Assembly (NCBI GenBank): GCA_012842605.1
Contig: DUSN01000101.1
Location: 108,617-172,616, forward strand
Reading direction: 5' to 3'
Origin: Clostridiales bacterium
GTDB taxonomy: Bacteria; Bacillota; Clostridia; Caldicoprobacterales; DTU083
DNA: 64,000 nucleotides
The notes under the pieces were generated by a model that had not been told where the DNA came from, did not search any database, and worked only from the letters and a program-made list of their open reading frames with translations. Position 1 is the first letter of the stretch; each line of letters begins with the position of its first letter. Below, piece after piece: positions 18,179 to 26,325 of the stretch. A program made the translations under genes and the position numbers.

Positions 18179-19182
18179 AGAGATTATCAGAGGCCAGGGG
18201 AGTAACCGGCAGCGAGAATGAGGCAAGGGAGCTCATTCTGGATCTTGCTAAGCAAGCAGGAGCAGATGTATCGGTAGACCGGATGGGCAATGTCATTGCT
18301 GTAAAAAAAGGCAGAAAAGACGGCAAGAAGGTTATGCTGGCTGCCCATATGGATGAGGTAGGATTTATTATATCATCCATATCCGATAATGGTATGCTGA
18401 AATTCAAGCCGGTAGGCGGAATCGATCAAAGAATCCTGCTTTCCAAACGTGTACTGATCGGCAAAAATGCAGTACCTGGAGTTATAGGCATAAAAGCTAT
18501 CCATCTTCAGGAACCTGATGAGCGGAATAATGTTATAAAGCAGAAACAGATGTACATAGATATCGGAGCACATTCCAAAGATGAAGCTCAGAAACTGGTA
18601 CAGGTCGGAGATTATGCATCCTTTGACACATCATTTGCTGAGTTTGGCGATAACAAGGTTAAGGGAAAGGCACTCGATGACAGGGCAGGCTGCAGTGTGC
18701 TGCTGGAAGTGCTGAAGGAAAGTTATGATTTTGATCTGGCTGCCTGCTTCACAGTACAGGAAGAAATAGGCTTGAGAGGAGCTGAAGTGGCAGCCTGGCA
18801 TGTACAGCCGGATATGGCAGTAGTGGTGGAAGGCACTACCTGCGCTGATATCCCGGATGTACCGGAGCATATGCAGACCACAAGGCTGGGCAAAGGTCCT
18901 GCTATATCATTTATGGACAACAGTTCCATTGCCAACCGTGATTTGTTCAGAAGAATGGTGGAAACAGCTGAGGCCAGTTCCCTGCCTTATCAATTAAGAG
19001 AAAATACTGTGGGAGGTAATGATGCCGGAGCCATCCAGCGTTCCCGCAGCGGTGTACCCACTGTAGTGGTATCTGTTCCCTGTCGCTACATCCATTCACC
19101 CGTATCTGTAATGGATTTGAATGACTATAATAACACTGTCAGATTGATAAAGGAATTTTTGAAAGGATGTGAAACCCGGTGA
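18163..19182 (+). CDS. M42-family metallo-aminopeptidase (second of three)
   Basis: A 339-residue paralogue of the preceding gene with the same motifs: AAHMDE, DDRAG, VQEEIGLRG and the C-terminal CRYIHS. ATG 18163 is preferred to GTG 18154 because AGGAGG lies at 18148-18153 and gives a nine-base spacer. The 5' end lies inside the first peptidase gene, and the 3' end overlaps the third by four bases (GTGA). In related bacteria, different M42 subunits can co-assemble into mixed-specificity particles, so these paralogues may form one heteromeric peptidase; that is inference. Confidence 0.93.
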   Translation: MVEVLKRLSEARGVTGSENEARELILDLAKQAGADVSVDRMGNVIAVKKGRKDGKKVMLAAHMDEVGFIISSISDNGMLKFKPVGGIDQRILLSKRVLIGKNAVPGVIGIKAIHLQEPDERNNVIKQKQMYIDIGAHSKDEAQKLVQVGDYASFDTSFAEFGDNKVKGKALDDRAGCSVLLEVLKESYDFDLAACFTVQEEIGLRGAEVAAWHVQPDMAVVVEGTTCADIPDVPEHMQTTRLGKGPAISFMDNSSIANRDLFRRMVETAEASSLPYQLRENTVGGNDAGAIQRSRSGVPTVVVSVPCRYIHSPVSVMDLNDYNNTVRLIKEFLKGCETR

Positions 19183-20183
19183 AAGAGCTGCTGGCTTTAT
19201 TAACAGGTACTTATGGGCCTTCGGGGAATGAAGAGCCTATCCGAAAGGTAATAGAAGAAGAAATTAAGAATTATGTGGATGAGATCCATACCGACGTAAT
19301 GGGCAATTTAATCGCGGTAAAGAAAGGCGCATCAGGTTCGGGGAAAAAGGTTATGCTGGCTGCCCATATGGATCAGATAGGCCTGATAGTAACCAACATA
19401 GATGAAAACGGATTCCTGCGCTTTTCCAACATAGGCGGGGTTTCACCGCTGAATGTGATACACAGAAGAGTGGTTTTCCAAGACGGTGTTACCGGTGTTG
19501 TCAGCTATGAATCTGAACTGGAGGATATAAAGAATCTCAAATTGAACAAGATGTACATTGATATAGGTGCAGGAAGCAGGGAAGACGCCAGGAAACTGGT
19601 TAATATCGGAGACGTGGCAGTATATTATGCACCTATGGCATGCCAGGAAAACCGGTACTTTGGCTGTGCCATGGACGACAGGGCAGGCTGTGCTGTTCTT
19701 ATCGAAACCATTAAAGCAGTTAAGAATTCACCCCATGAACTGGTATTTGTATTTACGGTCCAGGAAGAAGTTGGACTGCGGGGTGCTAAAACTGCCGCAT
19801 ATTCCATTAATCCGGATCTGGGCATAGCTGTAGATGTAACCTTGACAGGCGATACTCCGAAATCCAGGCCCATGGCTGTTAATTTAGGCGCTGGTCCTAC
19901 AGTTAAGGTTAAGGATTCATCGGTGATTGCTCATCCAAAGGTTAAAGAGCTGATGATACGCAGGGCAGAAGAGGCAGGAATACCTTACCAACTGGAAGTT
20001 TTAGAGGCAGGAGGAACCGATTCGGGGGCTATTCACCTGTCCAGGGAAGGTGTTCCTTCAGGAGTTATCTCTGTTCCATGCAGGTATGTTCACAGTGCTC
20101 ATGAAATGGTGGATAAAAACGACATGGAAAATGCAGTTAAGCTGCTCACCTTTATTCTGGAGAATGAAATAAATTTAGGTTAA
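19179..20183 (+). CDS. M42-family metallo-aminopeptidase (third of three)
   Basis: A 334-residue third paralogue starting at GTG 19179 within a four-base overlap (GTGA) with the second gene. AAGGATG upstream serves as the ribosome binding site. The metal motifs are conserved, with AAHMDQIG, MDDRAGCAV, VQEEVGLRG and CRYVHS. It differs from the first gene by Gln in place of Glu after HMD. It is the last gene of the cluster; no clear terminator follows before the encapsulin genes. Confidence 0.93.
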   Translation: MKELLALLTGTYGPSGNEEPIRKVIEEEIKNYVDEIHTDVMGNLIAVKKGASGSGKKVMLAAHMDQIGLIVTNIDENGFLRFSNIGGVSPLNVIHRRVVFQDGVTGVVSYESELEDIKNLKLNKMYIDIGAGSREDARKLVNIGDVAVYYAPMACQENRYFGCAMDDRAGCAVLIETIKAVKNSPHELVFVFTVQEEVGLRGAKTAAYSINPDLGIAVDVTLTGDTPKSRPMAVNLGAGPTVKVKDSSVIAHPKVKELMIRRAEEAGIPYQLEVLEAGGTDSGAIHLSREGVPSGVISVPCRYVHSAHEMVDKNDMENAVKLLTFILENEINLG

Positions 20184-20253
20184 ATATATGGATTAACACA
20201 TGGCAGCAGAAAGTCTTCCGCTGCTCAGGCTGCGGGAGCACGCTATTCCAGGT

Positions 20254-20282
20254 TTGGAGTATGGATATGAAGGGTATATATT
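20254..20282 (+). promoter_or_regulatory. Candidate promoter of the encapsulin operon
   Basis: TTGGAG (20254-20259), a 17-base spacer and TATATT (20277-20282). The -35 is weak. GTATATATTA occurs twice here (20274-20283 and 20308-20317), 34 bases apart, and could be part of an operator. The next gene starts 117 bases downstream. Confidence 0.4.
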
Positions 20283-20398
20283 ATAAAAAGATGTAGATGA
20301 TAAAAGAGTATATATTACAATGTATATGAGAAGGTATCTATAATAACAGCGTTAAGAAATAATGAAATATAAAAAACTAATGTTAAGGAGTTGATGTT

Positions 20399-20785
20399 AT
20401 GCCAAGCTTTGGTGATCCATTCTCTGCAAATGTGCAGCGCAAACTGACCAAGGAAGAACTGATTCAAGCCATCCGATTGGATATTGCTGGTGAACTAGAG
20501 GCAATTTATATCTATGATGCTCATGCAATGGCCACCGATGATCCGGTTGCGAAGGCAATCCTGGAGGACATAAGGGACGAGGAAAAGGTACATATCGGAG
20601 AACTCATGACATTGCTGCGCATACTTGATCCGAAGGAGGCTGATTTGTTCCTGGAAGGTCAGCAGGAGGTGCATGAACTGCTGGCAGAGCTTAAGGACGG
20701 CGGTGCTGAAAGCAAAAGCGAGGGCAGCAGCACTGGCTCCGGCAAACCGTCATTGACAGTCGGAAGTTTGGTTGATCAAGATTAG
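20399..20785 (+). CDS. Encapsulated ferritin-like protein (encapsulin cargo)
   Basis: A 128-residue encapsulated ferritin. It oxidises Fe2+ at a site formed between two subunits and hands the mineral to the interior of the encapsulin shell. The ferroxidase residues fall at Glu32, Glu62 and His65 (IAGELEAIYIYDAHAM and RDEEKVHIGEL), the same positions as in characterised EncFtn proteins. A flexible Ser/Gly/Lys linker leads to the C-terminal targeting peptide LTVGSL (119-124), which binds the inner wall of the shell. AAGGAG stands eight bases before ATG 20399. The shell gene follows 11 bases after the stop, confirming the pairing. Confidence 0.95.
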   Translation: MPSFGDPFSANVQRKLTKEELIQAIRLDIAGELEAIYIYDAHAMATDDPVAKAILEDIRDEEKVHIGELMTLLRILDPKEADLFLEGQQEVHELLAELKDGGAESKSEGSSTGSGKPSLTVGSLVDQD

Positions 20786-20796
20786 GAGGTGTTCAA

Positions 20797-21633
20797 ATGG
20801 AGTTTTTGCTGAGAGAGGATGCCCCTTTTGGTTCTGAACTATGGGAGAGAATTGATAATGTGGTCACTCAGGTGGCCAGGGAGCAATTGGTTGGACGGAG
20901 ATTCCTTTCAATATTTGGTCCGCTGGGTGCTGGGATTCAAAGCATAAACCTGGACAAACTGGAGCAAAATCAGGATATCAGAGTGGATGTACTGGGAGAT
21001 GATGAGCCGGTTGTTTCAAAGGTTGAAAAGCGGTCTTTTGTACCAATACCCATGCTTTATAAGGATTTTCTGATTTCCTGGCGTGATCTGGAAACCGAAA
21101 AGCAGGCCGGTTTACCTGTTGATTTGGCACCTGCGGCAATAGCTGCCAATGCCATGTCATTAAAAGAAGACAACATAATCTTCAATGGCAACCCGGAATT
21201 TGGATTTTCAGGGTTAATGAACGCAGATGGACGGCAGATTATACAAAAAAGCAATTGGGCTGAAGGAGACAACCCGTTCCTTGATGTGGCCGCAGCCCTG
21301 GAAAAGCTGAATGCCAAAGGAATTTACGGACCTTATGCACTGGTTGCCGGTACGGAGGCATTTTTGCAGATGCAGAGACTGCAGCAGGGGACAGGCATGC
21401 TCCTGATTGACAGAGTGAGAGAACTGGTAGGCAAAAAGGTATACAAGTCACCAGTGATTGAAAAAGGCAAGGCTATTCTGGTATCCTGTTCCTCTCATTG
21501 TATGGATCTGGTAATCGGGCAGGACATGATAACCGGATACATCGGACCTGAGAAACTGAATCATACCTTCAGGATTCTGGAAACAGCTCTGCTTAGGATT
21601 AAGAGACCGGATGCCATTGTGACCTTTGAATGA
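20797..21633 (+). CDS. Encapsulin shell protein (family 1, HK97 fold)
   Basis: A 278-residue encapsulin that self-assembles into an icosahedral protein compartment. The sequence follows the family 1 pattern. The N-terminal helix region is DAPFGSELWERIDNVV, RRFLSIFGPLGAG follows near residues 35-47, IPMLYKDFLISWRDLE is the E-loop/P-domain region, NIIFNGNPEFGFSGLMN follows, and the C-terminus is A-domain-like. Length fits T=1 shells but does not decide the geometry. It starts at ATG 20797 behind AGGAGG and is translated with the ferritin-like cargo. Together they store iron and limit oxidative damage. A terminator follows at 21728. Confidence 0.95.
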   Translation: MEFLLREDAPFGSELWERIDNVVTQVAREQLVGRRFLSIFGPLGAGIQSINLDKLEQNQDIRVDVLGDDEPVVSKVEKRSFVPIPMLYKDFLISWRDLETEKQAGLPVDLAPAAIAANAMSLKEDNIIFNGNPEFGFSGLMNADGRQIIQKSNWAEGDNPFLDVAAALEKLNAKGIYGPYALVAGTEAFLQMQRLQQGTGMLLIDRVRELVGKKVYKSPVIEKGKAILVSCSSHCMDLVIGQDMITGYIGPEKLNHTFRILETALLRIKRPDAIVTFE

Positions 21634-21727
21634 GATTGATTACTGTACGATTAGAAGCGCAGTTCTACCTATGGTATTTTTAGCAAATATATATCCAACA
21701 TAGCAGCAACTATAAATTAAAAGCAAT

Positions 21728-21765
21728 AAAGGAGCATATCAAGCTTTATGATAGCTCCTTTTTTT
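21728..21765 (+). terminator. Terminator of the encapsulin operon
   Basis: AAAGGAGC (21728-21735) pairs with GCTCCTTT (21754-21761) with further pairing inside (ATCA/TGAT), and a run of T reaches 21765. Rho-independent. Confidence 0.85.
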
Positions 21766-22076
21766 CTCTGAAAACGTATAAGTTTGTACCAACCTTTTCT
21801 TGCTATAGCAAACACATATTTTGTCAATGGTAACAGGATTGTTAAAAAATCGTAAGGTTTCTTCATTTTAATAATAAGATATAAATGGTATAATTTGAAT
21901 GATGTTTATATCTTTTTCCTATGCCTTGCCAGTTTAAATTTCAGGTCAGTTTAATAAAGGCAGCTATTCTTAAGCATTGTAAACTGCTTAGCATAGAAAG
22001 GCAGTGAATTATTTGCATGCACATACAAAGTGATAAATGCGAAATACATACCAAAGACAGCGAAAGGGGTTTAGTA
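21766..22076. other. Intergenic region with candidate promoter of the envelope operon
   Basis: 311 bases without a gene. TATAAT at 21889-21894 is a perfect -10. The best -35 at 17 bases is TTTTAA (21866-21871), which is weak. An ATG at 22017 in the frame of the next gene lacks a ribosome binding site and would put 20 polar residues before the signal peptide, so it is not used. Confidence 0.45.
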
Positions 22077-24515
22077 ATGAAAAGGGCTTGGATAAAAACA
22101 ATAGCCTGCATGGCAGTATTGTTTTTGTTTCTCTTTCCAGTAGATGCAAAGGCTGAAGGAGTTGCCATGAAAGCCGAGGTGGGCTTTGACGGAACCTATT
22201 TAATGGGAAGCTGGACTCCAATACGGGTTAATATTAAAAACACAGGAAATGATTTGGATGGAAGTTTGGAAGTTTCCGTAGATATAAGGAATAACCGAAG
22301 AATTATTTATTCCACTCCGGTAAACCTGCCCAAAGCTTCAGAAAAGGAGTACACATTCTATGCCAGAATACCAAATGCAGTGAGCAACCTGAATATTCGT
22401 CTGACAGACAGCAGGGGGAAAGCTGTCACAGCACTGATGGTAAATGAATTGAATCCAATTGGTTTTAACAACTATTTTCTGGGGTTAGTAACTGATGACC
22501 AGCCATCCCTGGGCTATTGGAAGGAAATAATGGCCGGTAATTATCTGTTGTCCAATTATATTCCCATTTCGCTTGATGCTTCAAGCTTTCCTGTTCATCG
22601 GGAAGTATTATCTTCCTTTTCTGTTCTGATTTTCAACAATATTGATACCGATGCATTTCGCCCGGAACAACTGGATATTCTGAATGACTGGCTGGAGGAC
22701 GGCGGGGTGCTGATTGTAGGTACCGGTGTAAATGGGAAAAGAACTCTTTCAGGGCTGTCAGGCAGCATTTTGCCTATATTAACGGGAGAATTAGGAGAAT
22801 TGGGATCTCCTGCTTTGCTTGAGGAACTAACCGGGAGGGAAGTTCTTTCTACGGCACCTCTTCAGGTTATGGACATCCGTGCCGAGAAAATTCGGGTATT
22901 GCTGGGCGATGAAGAAACCGGACTGGTTTGGGGAATGCAAAAGGGCAGAGGTACAGTTTTCATATCAGCATTTGACTTAGGCACTGAGCCAATACTGAGC
23001 TGGACAGGCAGCAAGCTGCTGTGGGAAAATCTTCTTGCTCAAAATCTGTCTTCAAGTGCTGCGGCCAGACTTAGCAACCCTTATGAATATAATCAGGGTA
23101 CAGACAGCCTGGCGGAAGCACTGGGTAATATTGATGCAATGGAAATGCCTTCGGTTATGCTGATTCTTTTCCTGTTTCTGTTTTACCTGGCTTTGGTAGG
23201 TCCCATAAATTATTCATTTTTGAAAAAGATAGACAAGCGGGAATGGTCATGGGTAACTATTCCGGTCTTATCCATCCTTTTTGCGGCATTGATATTTGGC
23301 CTTGGCTACAATACCAAAGGCGGTGGACTTATAGCCAATACCATCTCTGTTGTAAATATGAAAACAAATGAAGAATACGGAGACCTGACCAATTATATAG
23401 GCATTTTTACACCCGGAAGAGGGAATTATGAAGTACAATTGGATCGGTTTGCTCTGCTTTCAACATTGGGTGATCCGGACTACCGGGCTGGCAGCAGTAA
23501 GCCGGAAGCCCGGATTGTCCAGGGGAATCCTTCTAAAATTCTATTTGAAAATGTAAATATTTGGACCATGAAAACTTTTAAAACCGATACCCGGCGTGCA
23601 GAAATAGGCTCCATCAAATCTGACCTGTATTATGAAATGGGAAAAATCAAGGGAAAGGTTCAGAACAATACTGTCTATCCGTTAGAACACCTGGTCATAT
23701 ATACCTCCACCGGTTTTGTGGAGGTGGGCAACATAGCCGCTGGTGAAAGCAGGAATGTGGAGATGACTGTTTTGGCTGCCAGGAGCAACAGGTATGGCGA
23801 TATTATATATGCAATTATAGATGATATCTTTCCATGGACATCCGTAACCACAGCCAGAGATAAGGAAGGGCGGAAAGATATGACCCGAAGAAGAGTATTG
23901 GAGAACTTGCTCGCCCCCGGTTATTTAGACAGTGCCCGTCCATACCCTGTCACCAAACCAGGTGAAATAGGAAATGATACAATTCAAAGCATGGAGGTTG
24001 CATATTTCGCCTTTTTTGAAGGGCAGCCTGAATCAGGTATTATGGTAAATGGCAGGCAGCCTGACCGTATCACAAGTGACGGTATTATAATGGGGTATAT
24101 GGATTTAATAGTTGAAAGAGACGGAATAGTGGCCATTCCGCCGGGAATGCTGACCGGACAGTATGAGGAGAAGATGTCTCAGGGTACTGATACCGACAGA
24201 GAATGGTTTTATATACATGATCCAGCAGGCTATGCAGTATTCTCATTTGATCTTTCTTCTTATATTCACCTGAAGGATCTGAAGGTGCAAATCGGCATTA
24301 ATGTAATAAATGGGAGCGGCGATATTTACATATATGAACCAATTTTAGGGGATTTCGGTACAAAGGTGGAGGGGGACAGTGTTCAAATAGATGAGAGCAA
24401 TTTCAGTAAATATGTGGGAATTGATAATAAGATATATATAAAAATACTGCCTGGAGCGAATCAATATTTGCATGCTGGGCTGCCTGTCATTACTCTGGAA
24501 GGGAGGGAGCAATGA
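22077..24515 (+). CDS. Large membrane-anchored extracytoplasmic protein of a MoxR/VWA-type operon, unknown function
   Basis: 812 residues from ATG 22077, which follows AAAGGGG and begins the signal peptide directly (MKRAWIK, hydrophobic core, AKAEG). The N-terminal part is a beta-sandwich typical of surface proteins (VGFDGTYLMGSWTPIRVNI). Residues about 130-330 look like a glutamine-amidotransferase-like Rossmann domain of the kind seen in BatA-type proteins (LNDWLEDGGVLIVGTG). Two membrane spans follow near 360-383 and 390-412. The last 400 residues are beta-rich and probably outside. No enzymatic residues were recognised. It overlaps the ABC ATPase gene by four bases (ATGA), which ties it to the exporter and MoxR/DUF58 genes downstream. 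Confidence 0.75.
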   Translation: MKRAWIKTIACMAVLFLFLFPVDAKAEGVAMKAEVGFDGTYLMGSWTPIRVNIKNTGNDLDGSLEVSVDIRNNRRIIYSTPVNLPKASEKEYTFYARIPNAVSNLNIRLTDSRGKAVTALMVNELNPIGFNNYFLGLVTDDQPSLGYWKEIMAGNYLLSNYIPISLDASSFPVHREVLSSFSVLIFNNIDTDAFRPEQLDILNDWLEDGGVLIVGTGVNGKRTLSGLSGSILPILTGELGELGSPALLEELTGREVLSTAPLQVMDIRAEKIRVLLGDEETGLVWGMQKGRGTVFISAFDLGTEPILSWTGSKLLWENLLAQNLSSSAAARLSNPYEYNQGTDSLAEALGNIDAMEMPSVMLILFLFLFYLALVGPINYSFLKKIDKREWSWVTIPVLSILFAALIFGLGYNTKGGGLIANTISVVNMKTNEEYGDLTNYIGIFTPGRGNYEVQLDRFALLSTLGDPDYRAGSSKPEARIVQGNPSKILFENVNIWTMKTFKTDTRRAEIGSIKSDLYYEMGKIKGKVQNNTVYPLEHLVIYTSTGFVEVGNIAAGESRNVEMTVLAARSNRYGDIIYAIIDDIFPWTSVTTARDKEGRKDMTRRRVLENLLAPGYLDSARPYPVTKPGEIGNDTIQSMEVAYFAFFEGQPESGIMVNGRQPDRITSDGIIMGYMDLIVERDGIVAIPPGMLTGQYEEKMSQGTDTDREWFYIHDPAGYAVFSFDLSSYIHLKDLKVQIGINVINGSGDIYIYEPILGDFGTKVEGDSVQIDESNFSKYVGIDNKIYIKILPGANQYLHAGLPVITLEGREQ

Positions 24516-25441
24516 TGCTGAAAATTGTAAACCTGGTGAAAACATACGGAACATTTACGGCAGTAGACCACTTGAATCTTGAGCTGGAAAAAGGGGACAT
24601 TTACGGTTTCGTAGGTCCTAATGGTGCTGGCAAGACCACCACCATGCGCATTGTATCCACCCTTCTTGAGGCTACTTCAGGGACGGTTCTGGTTGACGGA
24701 ATCAATGTGGCGGAGGATCCTGTCAAGGTACGGGGGAAAATAGGCTATATGCCGGACTTTTTCGGTGTTTATGACAACCTGAAGGTGGATGAATACATGG
24801 ATTTTTACGGCAGCTGCTATGGTTTGTCCAGGGCGGAAAGAAGGATAAGGACTGATGAACTGCTGGAACTGGTAGAACTTAAGGATAAAAAGGACAATTA
24901 TGTGGACACCCTGTCACGTGGCATGAAGCAGAGGCTTTGCCTGGCCCGCAGCCTTATTCACAACCCGGAACTGCTGATTCTGGATGAGCCGGCTTCAGGT
25001 ATGGATCCCCGGGCACGCATTGAAATGAAGGGCATTTTGAAAACCTTAAAGAGCATGAACAAAACCATTCTGATCAGCTCCCACATCCTGCATGAGCTTG
25101 CAGAGCTGTGCACAAAAATAGGAATTATCGAAAAAGGAAAACTGGTATACTCCGGTGAAATACAGGATATAATGCGTAAAATCACCGGCAAAACCATAGT
25201 AGAGATTACACTGCTCTCAGACGTGGAAAAAGCTGTGAGACTGCTGCGGGAACAGCCACAGGTTGAGGATATTTCCGGGGAGGATAATACTTTGGAGATT
25301 AGCTTTTCCGGCTATGATGATGACCTGGCCGGTCTGTTAAGGATGCTGATCAGTCATGATATACCTGTGCTGACCTTCTCAAAGGAAAAGGGCAGCCTGG
25401 AAGAGGTATTTATGGAGGTGACAAAAAACCTTGAGCAGTAA
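24512..25441 (+). CDS. ABC-2 type exporter ATPase
   Basis: A 309-residue ATP-binding subunit. Walker A GPNGAGKTT (about residues 37-45), the signature LSRGMKQRL and Walker B LLILDEPASGMD are all present, with an H-loop SSHILHE. The C-terminal 80 residues form the extra domain usual in CcmA/YhaQ-like exporters. The start overlaps the preceding stop (ATGA), and the end overlaps the permease gene by 11 bases. It powers the membrane subunit encoded next. The cargo is not known. Confidence 0.95.
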   Translation: MMLKIVNLVKTYGTFTAVDHLNLELEKGDIYGFVGPNGAGKTTTMRIVSTLLEATSGTVLVDGINVAEDPVKVRGKIGYMPDFFGVYDNLKVDEYMDFYGSCYGLSRAERRIRTDELLELVELKDKKDNYVDTLSRGMKQRLCLARSLIHNPELLILDEPASGMDPRARIEMKGILKTLKSMNKTILISSHILHELAELCTKIGIIEKGKLVYSGEIQDIMRKITGKTIVEITLLSDVEKAVRLLREQPQVEDISGEDNTLEISFSGYDDDLAGLLRMLISHDIPVLTFSKEKGSLEEVFMEVTKNLEQ

Positions 25442-26324
25442 AATATGGGCAAATCCGGTAATCACCAGTGAAATGAAAATAAGAATGAGGGGCTGGAGAA
25501 CAGCATTGGGCATTGCTGCTTATTTAGGCGTTCTTCTGCTGATTGGCTTTTTATACTATCTGGCTTTTGTTCAGCAGACCTTAGGCTGGGATTCCTCAGT
25601 CAATGCCCGACAAACTGCAGGAATGGAAATATATATGATGCTGGCATCAATACAATTCAGTTTGATTCTGCTCATTACGCCTGCCCAGACTGCCGGCACC
25701 ATCAGCGGTGAGCGGGAAAAGCAAACGCTGGACCTGCTTCTGTCAACTAAAATGTCACCCTTTAGCATTATTTTTGGAAAGCTGATATCTTCCATGTCCT
25801 TTATAATACTGCTGATTGTAACTTCCATACCTTTGTTCAGCCTTATATTCCTGTTTGGAGGTGTTACTCCCGGGGATATGGCAAAGCTGTTTCTGTTTTA
25901 CATCATAACAGCATTTGCGGTTGGCAGCATCGGTATATTTTTCTCCACTTTATTTAAGCGGACAATAATGTCAACTGTTGTAACATACCTAACCATTTTC
26001 CTGTTAGGTCTGGTTAGTGTTATTTTAGGAGTATATATGCTGTCTGTTCAACTAAGCGGAATTAGTCCCCATCCCACCAATCCTGCTATTCCCTTTGTAC
26101 TGTATATCAATCCGGCAGTCGGACTGACTGATATTTTGGTGACTGAACCCGGGGGAATTAGAGCCTTGTTCGGGATATACCTGGGAACACAGGGGGGAGT
26201 AGATTTTTGGATAATAAACTCTGTTGTTATGATTGTTATTGCAATATTGCTATTGAAAGTCAGCGTTAATAAAATTAATCCGGTTCGTCATCGCAGACGA
26301 AAAAAGGTAAAAGGAATGGGTTGA
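25431..26324 (+). CDS. ABC-2 type exporter membrane subunit
   Basis: A 297-residue integral membrane protein with about six spans, starting at TTG 25431 behind GGAGGTGA. A conserved exporter motif follows the second span (GTISGEREKQTLDLLLSTKMSPFSIIFGK split across residues about 85-115, an amphipathic coupling segment). It partners the ATPase directly upstream. The gene overlaps the ATPase gene by 11 bases and is separated from the next gene by one base. Confidence 0.92.
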   Translation: MSSKIWANPVITSEMKIRMRGWRTALGIAAYLGVLLLIGFLYYLAFVQQTLGWDSSVNARQTAGMEIYMMLASIQFSLILLITPAQTAGTISGEREKQTLDLLLSTKMSPFSIIFGKLISSMSFIILLIVTSIPLFSLIFLFGGVTPGDMAKLFLFYIITAFAVGSIGIFFSTLFKRTIMSTVVTYLTIFLLGLVSVILGVYMLSVQLSGISPHPTNPAIPFVLYINPAVGLTDILVTEPGGIRALFGIYLGTQGGVDFWIINSVVMIVIAILLLKVSVNKINPVRHRRRKKVKGMG

Positions 26325-26325
26325 A

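Noticed and set aside
22017..22076. Upstream ATG giving a 20-residue extension of the envelope protein
   Set aside because: It lacks a ribosome binding site and would place polar residues before the signal peptide; ATG 22077 has AAAGGGG and starts the signal directly.
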